Source: Desulfallas sp. Bu1-1 (lineage in GTDB: Bacteria; Bacillota; Desulfotomaculia; Desulfotomaculales; Desulfallaceae). From it: a DNA stretch of 64,000 nucleotides. Within the stretch, counting starts at the first letter, position 1, and every line of letters begins with the position of its first letter. The notes under the pieces are model-generated. The model was not told the origin of the DNA. It was given only the letters and a program-made list of their open reading frames with translations, and did not search any database. Below, one piece after another: positions 1 through 6,560 of the stretch. Location of the stretch: the NCBI RefSeq assembly GCF_015594625.1, contig NZ_JADNRQ010000002.1, positions 124,001 through 188,000 on the forward strand. Direction: 5' to 3'. The position numbers were made by a program, and so were the translations under genes.

Positions 1-163
1 ATAAAACATCTCCTCTTGGTCATGGCTTTGCGGATGCCGGGATTGTTCATGGCTATAACCTCCATTTCTTCTCCCTGCGGGTTATAAAGGTACATTAGCC
101 ATTCTTCCAATGGGTTTAGCGGTCGCCTCTTCAGCCGTTTTGCCTTCTCCAGTTCTAAAAAAG
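1..163 (-). pseudogene. Fragment of an Rpn-family PD-(D/E)XK nuclease gene
   Basis: On the minus strand this segment reads as the middle of the intact Rpn gene at 2679-3632 (residue stretches RRPLNPLEEWLMYL and GEEMEVIAMNNPGIRKAMT are nearly identical). The similarity stops abruptly near 163 and the other side runs off the window. Compared with the intact copy one base is missing near position 16 (cctcttggtc against cctctatggtc), so the frame is broken after AMT. It is therefore a decayed copy. Positions 164-354, between it and the next copy, hold no recognisable gene. Confidence 0.75.
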
Positions 164-354
164 TAAAAAAACAATCCTCTCAAGTTTACTGTAGCCGCCA
201 CCCTCAATCATGGAAAGAGAGCGGTTTTTTCTTGCCCCAAATGGCATTATACCTCTCCCGGCCGGAGTTGCACCCGCTATATAAGGCGACCTTGCTCGGC
301 CGTACTGCCTTGCACCCGGTTTTCGTGACTGGTCCCATCTTGGTTCGCCAGTTG

Positions 355-1286
355 CTACTTTGCGGCGCCGTCAACGTCGTCAATGACGGCCCCCGCCTCT
401 TCCAGCGAGCCGGCAGTGTAAATTTCGTTGATGATTCTGTCCAGTACCTCCAACCTATCGATCCGCTTGACCCGCCCCTGCAGGCCCCGCGAGGCCTCCC
501 CGAACCTGACGTCAAGGAACTTGCAGACAGCATTCTGGGCCATCGCGACTTTGCCCTTCGTCTCGCCCTCGGCCATAGCGCCGGCTATCATGGACAACTC
601 ATCCCGCATGGCCTTCTCCCTCAGCTCATAGAGCCTGCGTTCCTTCTTGCTCTGCCAGAATGCTTTCTCGATTGTCAGCGCTTTCCTAATCCCCGGGTTC
701 TCCATGGCTATCGCCTCCATCTCCTCTCCTTCGAGGTTGTTCAGGTACATCATCCACGCCTCCAGCGCGTCCTTCGGCCTGCGCCTCACGCGCTTCAATT
801 TCTCCAGTTCCAGGAAGTGGATCTCCAGATCATCGCACAGCGGCTCCCCTGTCTCGTCGTCCCGGACGTGGAAGGCGCGGTGGTGCCGCCCGTCGCCCCG
901 GAACCAGTCGAAGCCCAGGATGTTTATGGTCACGGTCTTGCGCAGGTCGCCGAACTTCTGGCCGCTGGTCAGCTGGCCGTGGTAGAGCCCGGCCCAGTAG
1001 TACATGGTCCGCTTGTCGATGTTGTACTGGTTGGCAACCTGGACCTCGATGTTGATGAGCGTGCCGCCTCCCGTCCGGGCCAGGACGTCCAGCCTGGCGC
1101 CACGGTCCGGCAGGTGCTTGGGGTCTATTCCCTGTCCAGCAGGTCCACGTGGACCAGTTCCCTGCCGGGAGGAGGCTTCAGTACGGCATTGAGGAACCCC
1201 AGCAGCGCATCCTTGCCTTCCTCCGACCCGAAGATCCTCTTGAAGGCGTAGTCGTTGATCCGATTGATCCCCCTGATCTCTGCCAA
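355..1286 (-). pseudogene. Rpn-family recombination-promoting nuclease/putative transposase, frameshifted
   Basis: Members of this family (PF12784-like, related to E. coli RpnA-E) are PD-(D/E)XK endonucleases that promote RecA-independent recombination. The N-terminal part reads INRINDYAFKRIFGSEEGK from a TTG start at 1286 (preceded by gagaggggtgg), but after LLDRE an in-frame stop appears near 1130. The intact copy has gaactcgac where this one has gaatagac, so a one-base deletion explains it. The second frame continues with the catalytic strand (LDVLARTGGGTLINIEVQ), YYWAGLYHGQL and an A-E-G-rich tail to 355. A minus-strand tggtataat box lies about 40 bp upstream of the start. Probably inactive unless frameshifting rescues it. 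Confidence 0.8.
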
Positions 1287-1571
1287 GTACCCACCCCTCT
1301 CCCGCTTCTTCTCACCAGTCTTATTATACCAGATTCTGTGTGGACCAAAGTCCCTGCTTCCCGAACGCTTATGGATGATTTTATGGGATTAAGCCGATTC
1401 ATAATAATCAGCTGATTCATGAGTGTCTTTCATCTATGTTCAAGAAACATCGCTTATACAAATTACCTTTAATCCTGGGCATCCTGGCACTATTACCTAC
1501 CTTGGAACCATTTTAACAGAAAAATAAATTCACATTGAAAACCGTCCCCAATATGAATTCTTTGCGCCAAA

Positions 1572-1656
1572 TAAGTTAATAAGTTAAGTGCCTGGCACCA
1601 GGCTTTTCCTTTGGTTAGTAGGATTGCTGCACCTGCCATAGGAACCGTCCCCCTGG
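1572..1656. repeat. Dispersed 85-bp repeat, copy A
   Basis: It differs from 6417-6501 at five of 85 positions and is in the same orientation. It contains the partial palindrome gtgcctggcac and ends in ggaaccgtccccctgg. Sequences with this ending recur in many clostridial genomes, where I associate them with REP-type elements mobilised by RAYT transposases. That link is from memory and no RAYT gene is in this window. Confidence 0.75.
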
Positions 1657-1700
1657 TTTTCCCCCCTGGTTTTCCCCCCTGGTTTTCCCCCTGGTTTTGG
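1649..1700. repeat. C-rich tandem repeat, about four units of 13 bp
   Basis: The unit cccccctggtttt repeats about four times with small length changes, directly following dispersed repeat copy A. Copy B at 6.5 kb is followed by a similar but more decayed run (ccctggctc and variants), so the array belongs to the dispersed element. Confidence 0.7.
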
Positions 1701-1776
1701 TTTCAGTTTCCCCCGGACAGTTGACTGCTATAACCAGAAAATGGTACGATAAAGAAAAAACAGCGGGTGTGTTTTA

Positions 1777-2208
1777 GTGAATAACTTAATTAAATTTAAA
1801 GAGATTTGCAAACAAAACGGCATTATTTTAGCTTACCTATTTGGTTCTCAAGCACATAATGGTTATAAGGTCATAAATGGTGAAAGGGTGGTGCAGAAAG
1901 ACCCATACGCGGATTTGGATTTAGGTATTATATTGGATGATGAAAACAGGTTAACCGGCTCTATGTATAAGCTGCACTCTACCTTATATAACCAATTGGA
2001 TGAATTATTTCTACCGCTACGTCTGGATTTGGTTTTTTTACAAGAAACCCACTCTGTATTTCAGTTTGAAGCTATAAAGGGGATTTGTATTTACGCGGCC
2101 AGCGAGAGCATAAAAGAAGAATACGAACACAAAATACTGGCCAGGGCCGCTGACTTTCGCTGGGTGCTGGAACAGTATTATAGGGAAAGATTGGAGGAAC
2201 TGGGATAG
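1777..2208 (+). CDS. MntA-type minimal nucleotidyltransferase, antitoxin of a HEPN/MNT pair
   Basis: 143 residues from a GTG start. Residues 21-23 are FGS and a DLDLG motif follows at about 45-49, with a third acidic position in RLDLVFLQE near residue 84; this is the nucleotidyltransferase fold of MntA/MNT proteins. In characterised pairs MntA transfers AMP to a tyrosine of the HEPN toxin and silences it. Here GS and DLD are separated by 21 residues, where the usual spacing is about 10, so there is an insertion in the active-site loop. It lies three bases ahead of the HEPN gene and is surely co-transcribed. The base composition is AT-rich compared with the core genes, in keeping with acquisition. 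Confidence 0.8.
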   Translation: MNNLIKFKEICKQNGIILAYLFGSQAHNGYKVINGERVVQKDPYADLDLGIILDDENRLTGSMYKLHSTLYNQLDELFLPLRLDLVFLQETHSVFQFEAIKGICIYAASESIKEEYEHKILARAADFRWVLEQYYRERLEELG

Positions 2209-2211
2209 CCC

Positions 2212-2640
2212 ATGATAAATAAGATGCTAGTTTCGCAAAGATTAGAATTAATAGGCGATTGGCTGAAAAATTTAAAAAAACTATCCAAACTTTCTTATGA
2301 AGAATTTACTTCAAATAATCTTAATTCAGCAGCCGCGGAAAGCTACCTGCGAAGGTCATTAGAAGCAATATTCGATATTGGAAGGCATATCCTGGCCAAA
2401 ACCGGTAATCTTGACATGGCCGGGGAATATAAATCTATTGCAAAAGGGTTAGCTAGCAATAATTTTGTCAGTGATACTTTAGGCGAAAAACTAGTTCAAA
2501 TGGCCGGTTATCGGAATAGAATGGTCCACTTTTATAGTATGGTTACGGAAAAAGAACTATATGATATACTGCAGGATAACCTTGGTGACATTGAACAGTT
2601 CACCATGGAAATAAAGCAGTCTGTTTTAAAATGGTTGTAA
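2212..2640 (+). CDS. HepT-like HEPN-domain RNase toxin (DUF86 family)
   Basis: 142 residues, all-helical in character. The signature RX4HXY is present exactly, as RNRMVHFY near residue 100-107: Arg and His form the RNase active site of HEPN toxins and the Tyr is the residue AMPylated by MntA in characterised systems. The gene follows the MNT gene by three bases, the usual order for many such pairs. Length fits the family. Expected to act in the cytoplasm on RNA when the antitoxin is lost. No promoter of its own is visible. Confidence 0.85.
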   Translation: MINKMLVSQRLELIGDWLKNLKKLSKLSYEEFTSNNLNSAAAESYLRRSLEAIFDIGRHILAKTGNLDMAGEYKSIAKGLASNNFVSDTLGEKLVQMAGYRNRMVHFYSMVTEKELYDILQDNLGDIEQFTMEIKQSVLKWL

Positions 2641-2678
2641 ATTTTGGCATCCATTTGTGCCATCAGCACACACATTTC

Positions 2679-3632
2679 TCAGATTCCCTTAACTACGGAA
2701 GTTGCTTCTTCCAAACTGCCTGCCTTGTAAATGCGGTTGATAATCTGATTTAAAATCTCCAGGTTATCCATTTGTCGCACCGCCTGTTGCAAATCACGCG
2801 CGTCATGGCCAAAACGAACCTCTAAAAATTGACAAATGGCATCTTGAGCCATCGCAATTTTCCCCTCAGTTCTCCCTTCTGCTCTTCCTTCTGCTCTCCC
2901 TTCCGCTCTCCCCTCAGCCCTGGCACCAGCCAGCATGGAAATCTCATCCCGCGCCGCCTTCTCCCGCAGTTCGTACAGTCGGCGCTCAATGCGGTTTTTA
3001 TAAAACATCTCCTCTATGGTCATGGCTTTGCGGATGCCGGGATTGTTCATGGCTATAACCTCCATTTCTTCTCCCTGCAGGTTATTAAGGTACATTAACC
3101 ATTCTTCCAGTGGGTTTAGCGGTCGCCTCTTCAGCCGCCTTGCTTTCTCCAGCTCCAAAAAATGAATTTCCAGATCGTCGGTTAGTTTTTTGCCGCTACT
3201 GTCTTCGCAAATATGGAAAGTGTGCTGGTAGCGCTCGTCTTCTTTAAACCAGTCAAAGCCCAGAATGTTGATGGTGATGGTTTTGTGCAGCCGGCTGAAG
3301 TCCTGCCCGCTTTGCAGTTGACCATGGTAGAGTCCGGCCCAGTAAAAAAGCGTGCGCTTGTCAATATTGTACTGGTTGGCTATTTGTATTTCGATGTTGA
3401 TGATGGTACCGTCCTGCGTGCGGGCCAATATGTCCAGGCGGGCTGCTCTGTCCAAAAGGTATTGGGGGTCGAGTTCCCGGTCCAGCAGCTCTACTTCGGC
3501 AAGCAATTTTTCGGGTGGAGGATTTAACACGGCGTTGAGCAGCCCCAGCAGGGCTTCTTTGCCTTCTTCCGAGCCGAATATGCGCTTGAAAGCGTAGTCG
3601 TTGGTGCGGTTAATGGGTGGTTTGGCTGCCAA
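2679..3632 (-). CDS. Rpn-family recombination-promoting nuclease/putative transposase
   Basis: 317 residues from a TTG start with a good ribosome site (gggaggtgagctt). The order is an N-terminal INRTNDYAFKRIFG motif, a PD-(D/E)XK core (LDILARTQDG then INIEIQ, residues about 60-85), and a helical C-terminal half with a short AEGR repeat run near residue 235-252 that is typical of these proteins. This is the only intact copy of its subfamily here; fragments lie at 1-163 and 355-1286. A minus-strand box tctggtataata sits about 35 bp upstream. Family members bind and cut DNA and stimulate recombination, but their role in firmicutes is unknown. Confidence 0.85.
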   Translation of the reverse strand: MAAKPPINRTNDYAFKRIFGSEEGKEALLGLLNAVLNPPPEKLLAEVELLDRELDPQYLLDRAARLDILARTQDGTIINIEIQIANQYNIDKRTLFYWAGLYHGQLQSGQDFSRLHKTITINILGFDWFKEDERYQHTFHICEDSSGKKLTDDLEIHFLELEKARRLKRRPLNPLEEWLMYLNNLQGEEMEVIAMNNPGIRKAMTIEEMFYKNRIERRLYELREKAARDEISMLAGARAEGRAEGRAEGRAEGRTEGKIAMAQDAICQFLEVRFGHDARDLQQAVRQMDNLEILNQIINRIYKAGSLEEATSVVKGI

Positions 3633-3636
3633 AAGC

Positions 3637-3885
3637 TCACCTCCCGCGGGCAGGTGTTTTATTTTTATTATACCAGAGGTTGTTCAGTAATAGTAACTGA
3701 AGAAATATTTTTTCCTCGGATGTAAATGATTCTGTAGATAAAACAATACGGCTACCGTTATTTTTTAAGTTTCCGTCATCCTGAAACCAGATGGCCAGAC
3801 CATCTGCTTCAAGGTTTGCCGCAACCCATTCCATTGGTATCACTTTACGTCCCTGATACCAAAGAGGATATAGTTTATCTAACAC
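3637..3885 (-). pseudogene. Fragment of a LAGLIDADG homing endonuclease
   Basis: The reading frame contains GRKVIPMEWVAANL, then LAIWFQDDGNLKNNGSRIVL and STESFTSEEKIFLQ. This is the motif block of LAGLIDADG endonucleases of the PF03161 type (L-A-x-W-x-D-D-G followed by a T-x-S/G-F-T-x-E-E stretch). It is cut short: after LLLLNNLW the frame runs into the promoter region of the Rpn gene (gtataataaaaataaaa), and at the other end it begins inside the stop of the next ORF. Such enzymes spread introns and inteins, and a group I intron remnant lies only 400 bp away, so the two may share an origin. Confidence 0.6.
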
Positions 3886-4112
3886 AGCTGAAGTTCTGGA
3901 CTGGTAAAAAACCCTGCCGTAATTCTTTTGCGTCCGGTTGTCGTAATAGAATTCATTTCTTCTTTCACCAGTAACAATACCTTGTTAGCTTCATCAATAC
4001 TTCTAGCCCGATCTAGACATTTTTGAGTAAAATATCCAAATAATGCTGCTAGGAAAGCACCGATTACCGTGCCAATAAAACTTTGATAATTTAATATTAA
4101 GTCTTTCATCAT
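3879..4112 (-). CDS. Small membrane protein of unknown function, possibly chimeric
   Basis: 77 residues. An N-terminal hydrophobic segment (residues about 12-27, FIGTVIGAFLAALFGY) is followed by a charged helix (RARSIDEANKVLLLVKEEM). The last 20 residues (TAGFFTSPELQLC) look unlike the rest and overlap the start of the LAGLIDADG fragment, so the frame may have been joined to foreign sequence by a deletion. I do not recognise the family. The ribosome site (gagaggaaataatg) is good. Confidence 0.45.
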   Translation of the reverse strand: MMKDLILNYQSFIGTVIGAFLAALFGYFTQKCLDRARSIDEANKVLLLVKEEMNSITTTGRKRITAGFFTSPELQLC

Positions 4113-4192
4113 TATTTCCTCTCCAAAATTAACAACACCAGATAGTTATTTACGGGAATACTGTATGTAAATTTTCAAAGCTCAGGCAACAA

Positions 4193-4217
4193 GAGGCCTC
4201 GAAATAATCGAGACCTC
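4193..4217 (-). terminator. Hairpin downstream of the flagellin remnant
   Basis: The arms gaggcctcga and tcgagacctc pair with one mismatch around a 5-base loop. It lies 18 bp after the stop codon of the flagellin remnant, just as a hairpin follows the intact flagellin gene, so it is probably that gene's old terminator. Confidence 0.5.
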
Positions 4218-4234
4218 GCAATAGTAAAAGTAAA

Positions 4235-4283
4235 CTACCGTAGGAGCTGGAGGACACCCTGGGGCTGTTGGTTGGCCTGTGCT
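4235..4283 (-). pseudogene. 3' end of a second flagellin gene (remnant exon)
   Basis: The minus strand reads AQANQQPQGVLQLLR and stop. The intact flagellin at 7142-8413 ends AQANQLPQAVLQLLR, so these are the last codons of a flagellin gene. Upstream the coding sequence ends abruptly at 4283/4284 and is replaced by non-coding sequence with group I intron features. If the missing upstream exon ended ...ATGCT, splicing would restore ATG CTA GCA CAG (M-L-A-Q), which is exactly what the intact protein has. Confidence 0.7.
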
Positions 4284-4375
4284 CTGTCGGCCCGCCGGCT
4301 TTCGCCGGCGCCTAGACTATATCTTCATCCCGCTGCTTATCGACGGGAGACGGGCGCTTTGGGTGCCTCCAGGTG
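4284..4375 (-). ncRNA. Probable 3' remnant of a group I intron
   Basis: On the minus strand, immediately before the flagellin exon, there is a CCCG...CGGG hairpin (P8-like, about 4330-4350). It is followed by AAGATATAGTC (4315-4325), which resembles the 3' strand of P7 in many bacterial and phage group I introns. Next comes a perfect GCCGGC-GAAA-GCCGGC hairpin (4294-4309, P9-like with GNRA loop), and the element ends in G at 4284, as group I introns do. The 5' half (P1-P6 and the partner strand of P7) is missing: beyond about 4380 the sequence becomes a gtgcctggcac repeat. It is a dead fragment if the reading is right. Confidence 0.5.
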
Positions 4376-4467
4376 CCCTACGTGGTTTTCCCAAGTGCCT
4401 GGCACTGGACTTTAACACTTGAAACACGCCATATTGCCTGGTAAAATAAGTTAAACCGTGGTTTTGT
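4376..4467. other. Junction sequence with partial dispersed repeat
   Basis: Contains ggttttcccaagtgcctggcac, which matches the core of the dispersed repeats at 1.57 and 6.42 kb in part only. It separates the intron remnant from a truncated nucleotidyltransferase and may mark the insertion or deletion that removed the 5' part of the intron. Confidence 0.4.
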
Positions 4468-4582
4468 TTGGAGGATTATGAATTGGAAGATACTCTGCAA
4501 AGGAAAGTTGATGTGTTAACAGAGGCTGCCATTTCACCTTACATCAGACCCTATATACTAAATGACATGAAGGTGATAATGT
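4468..4582 (+). pseudogene. C-terminal fragment of a MntA/MNT-type nucleotidyltransferase
   Basis: The plus-strand frame reads LEDTLQRKVDVLTEAAISP then YIRPYILNDMKVI before a stop. This is the usual C-terminal block of minimal nucleotidyltransferases (L-x-x-x-L-x-R-K-V-D-L-x-T ... I-x-x-x-I). The N-terminal GS...DXD part is absent and the open frame begins only at 4450. It is a different subtype from the MNT protein at 1777-2208, so a second HEPN/MNT pair has been lost here. Confidence 0.6.
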
Positions 4583-4689
4583 GAGAAATAATGCTCCGCA
4601 GTGTCCATGGCCTTCTTTAAGACGGCAATACCCGCATCCTGCTTAAGCTGGACATGGTTCTTTATTATTGACAGCGCCGTTATGTCCAT
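4558..4689 (-). pseudogene. Truncated YjfB-family putative motility protein
   Basis: From an ATG at 4689, with ggggtgacacgg as ribosome site, the protein reads MDITALSIIKNHVQ then IAVLKKAMDTAE. This is the conserved body of YjfB-type proteins (PF14070, about 60 residues, found near flagellar genes). After AMDTAEH the frame changes to unrelated residues (YFSHYHLHVI) over the end of the neighbouring nucleotidyltransferase fragment. The break is near 4590. It is another piece of flagellar DNA left in this junkyard. Confidence 0.6.
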
Positions 4690-4746
4690 CCGTGTCACCC
4701 CAAGTTTCCGGTAGTTATTATGTGCTGAATTTGATAGCACGGGGCG

Positions 4747-4985
4747 TTACTGGCAGTTCGTCCGGAACACCTCATCCAGCACGGTGATTTCCTGCTGCAG
4801 TATGTGCAGCCCTGCATTGATCTCCTAGGCCACGTCCCGGTTTATGTGGGTGTCCCTGACGTATATGGCCAAAGACTGCATTTCCAGCACTTGTACTCGA
4901 TCTCTTCCAGGGCCGCCATCCTTTGTGCCACCCACTACAGTTTCTGTTGCAGGTAATCTTCGTTGTAAGCACTAAACCAGAAGAA
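4747..4985 (-). pseudogene. Decayed small gene of unknown function
   Basis: Conceptual translation of the minus strand gives MAALEEIEYK, a shift, then LEMQSLAIYVRDTHINRDVA, a stop, then EINAGLHILQQEITVLDEVF to a stop at 4747. The pattern (heptad-like leucines, E-I-x-x-x-L-x-x-L-Q-x-E) suggests a short coiled-coil protein of 70 residues or so. At least two in-frame stops and one frameshift are needed, so it is broken. No family name can be given. Confidence 0.4.
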
Positions 4986-5020
4986 CCTTCCCCCTGGTTC
5001 CAAACGATCGCTTCTCGTCT

Positions 5021-5848
5021 TCAGTTCTCCAGCTCTCTCTTCAGTTCCAATACGGTCTCCCTGGACAGCCCGGTTATCTTGCAGATCACGTCTACGTCCA
5101 ATCCTTCACTCAACGCTGTCCTTGCAACCTCAACCTTACCCTCTGCCTCAGCCTCTGCCCTCTCTTCCTTGACCCACTCCTGGAATATGGGTGATTCCAT
5201 GACCATTTCCCTCCTTATCATAGATAGCACCAGGTCCGGCGGGAACTTGCCGCCGGCCAGTATCGCCATCACCGCCAACAGGTCCAGTTGCAGCGCTTCG
5301 TCCTCTATTCCCTGCACTGCGGCCATGCTTTCCCTCAGTGCCTGCTCCGGGGTCTCGTCGTCGTCCTCGCCCCTCATCAGCGGCAGCAGGGGGTACAGTC
5401 CCACCAGTCGTCTTGCTATGACCGGCTGCCTGCGCTCGTCCCACACCCGTATCACTGTGTAGGAGTACTCCAGCAGCCCTCCGTCCCACCTATCCCGCAG
5501 CCTGTGCAGGCCGTTGTCGTCATCCTGGAAGAAGAACACGACCACCTGCCTTATCGGCGGCGTCCCCCTTCCGTCCGTCAGGGTGGCTTCCCATATGTCG
5601 CTCCTGTAGCGGAGCATCCTGGCCGGGAGCGCGTTGTCGCGGTACCCCATCGGCTCGAAGTTGAGCAGGTACGGCCCGCCGGGGTCGGTTATCTCCAGCA
5701 CGCTGTCCAGCCTCGATTCTTTCTTCGGGGTGTAGTTCGTCTTGAATTTCGTCACCCACTCTTCCCTGCAGCCCGGCTGCACGTACCTGGCCCAGTCCGC
5801 CGGCCTGAGTTCGATGAGTTTCTTTATCGGTATGTCTATCTTGGGCAT
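5021..5848 (-). CDS. Rpn-like PD-(D/E)XK nuclease/transposase-related protein
   Basis: 275 residues from ATG with gggtgagcgg upstream. It begins with PIKKLIELRPADWARYV and has a core in which DSVLEI and then PYLLNFEPMG resemble the D...E-x-x motif of PD-(D/E)XK proteins. It ends in a helical tail (EERAEAEAEGKVEVARTALSE, then GLSRETVLELKREL) of the kind seen in Rpn-family and cyanobacterial transposase-like proteins. It is a different subfamily from the copies at 0-3.6 kb. The catalytic assignment is uncertain and the role is unknown. Confidence 0.6.
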   Translation of the reverse strand: MPKIDIPIKKLIELRPADWARYVQPGCREEWVTKFKTNYTPKKESRLDSVLEITDPGGPYLLNFEPMGYRDNALPARMLRYRSDIWEATLTDGRGTPPIRQVVVFFFQDDDNGLHRLRDRWDGGLLEYSYTVIRVWDERRQPVIARRLVGLYPLLPLMRGEDDDETPEQALRESMAAVQGIEDEALQLDLLAVMAILAGGKFPPDLVLSMIRREMVMESPIFQEWVKEERAEAEAEGKVEVARTALSEGLDVDVICKITGLSRETVLELKRELEN

Positions 5849-5967
5849 TCTGTTTTCCGCTCACCCTTCCTGTTTATATTTTACCATATGGCCACCTGTT
5901 TTCTGAATGCCGGGTTATTTTTCCTGCCTCCCCACCTTCTATTTTTATTTCCCGGCCAGACGCGAAG

Positions 5968-5999
5968 AGGCCAGCCCGGTCGTCTACCCGGGCTGGCCT
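5968..5999. terminator. Strong 12-bp hairpin
   Basis: aggccagcccgg pairs perfectly with ccgggctggcct around an 8-base loop. It lies between the Rpn-like gene start (5848) and whatever once ended near 6036 on the minus strand. There is only a weak T run, so terminator is a guess. Confidence 0.5.
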
Positions 6000-6007
6000 C
6001 AGCTCGC

Positions 6008-6027
6008 TGCCTAATTTGAATTAGGCA
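6008..6027. repeat. 9-bp inverted repeat
   Basis: tgcctaatt and aattaggca form a perfect inverted repeat with a 2-base spacer, next to the hairpin at 5968. The function is unknown; it could be an operator or a terminal repeat. Confidence 0.4.
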
Positions 6028-6416
6028 GTCAGTTTCATTCAGGGATTGGTGACGTCTCATCTTGATTTTCCTGAATATTCTGTTCCTTTAGGTTCTGGTC
6101 CAGTTTTTTGCAGTGAATCGCTTGGATTTTTGCAGTGAGCAGCCGATGTTTTTTTCTGCGGAGTTGGCAGCCCGGTTTTTTTCTCCTGGGCTTTCAGGAC
6201 AATAATTTGCGACCTAAAAGGTCTTTCCCAGGCCCTGCCTCCCTAATTTTCTTTCAATGTTCTAGCCCCATTTCAAAGTTTATTTTTTGATTCACATTTG
6301 GAACGTCACTAATGTTCTTACAAACCGGTATCCCATTTTATCGGGTACATCTCTAAAAGTGCTTCGAGGTACTTTGCGCGCTTCGAGTTGCCTGTGGCAT
6401 TCGATATAATACCAAC
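6028..6416. other. Intergenic region without a recognisable gene
   Basis: A short minus-strand frame (about 6036-6185) encodes a Lys/Arg-rich peptide ending NIQENQDETSPIPE, which could be the tail of a lost gene, but I cannot place it. A small palindrome gacctaaaaggtc lies near 6213. Nothing else stands out. Confidence 0.4.
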
Positions 6417-6501
6417 TAAGTTAATAAGTTAGGTGCCTGGCACCCGGCTTTTCCTTTGGTTTGTAGGATTGCTACATCTGCCATAGGAACCGTCCCCCTG
6501 G
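6417..6501. repeat. Dispersed 85-bp repeat, copy B
   Basis: It matches 1572-1656 at 80 of 85 positions in the same orientation and is likewise followed by a C-rich run of ccctgg units. Together the copies bracket the 4.8 kb that holds the MNT/HEPN pair, the intact Rpn gene and the flagellar remnants. Confidence 0.75.
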
Positions 6502-6560
6502 CTCCCCCTGCCCCTGGCTCCTCCCCCCTGGTTGCCAGTGGTTGCCAGGATTGACCACAG

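Larger units (their letters stand above)
1287..1776. other. Intergenic region with promoter and repeat sequences
   Basis: No gene is visible in these 490 bases. The left end carries a minus-strand extended -10 (tggtataat, about 1323-1331), the same box found upstream of the intact Rpn copy. The right end carries an 85-bp dispersed repeat (1572-1656) followed by roughly four copies of a C-rich 13-bp unit. The stretch between (1420-1560) is AT-rich and shows nothing recognisable. Confidence 0.6.

Noticed and set aside
232-1251. Long plus-strand open frame of 339 codons
   Set aside because: It is the antisense of the frameshifted Rpn gene; GC-rich codons open the opposite strand. No ribosome site or family motif.
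1649-1700. C-rich tandem units considered as a CRISPR array
   Set aside because: Units are 13 bp, contiguous and without unique spacers; no cas genes are near.
4468-4582. Nucleotidyltransferase fragment as a functional small antitoxin
   Set aside because: It lacks the GS...DXD catalytic half and has no ATG or good ribosome site.
6036-6185. Lys/Arg-rich minus-strand peptide ending SPIPE
   Set aside because: Could be the tail of a transposase or another lost gene, but no motif is long enough to name it.
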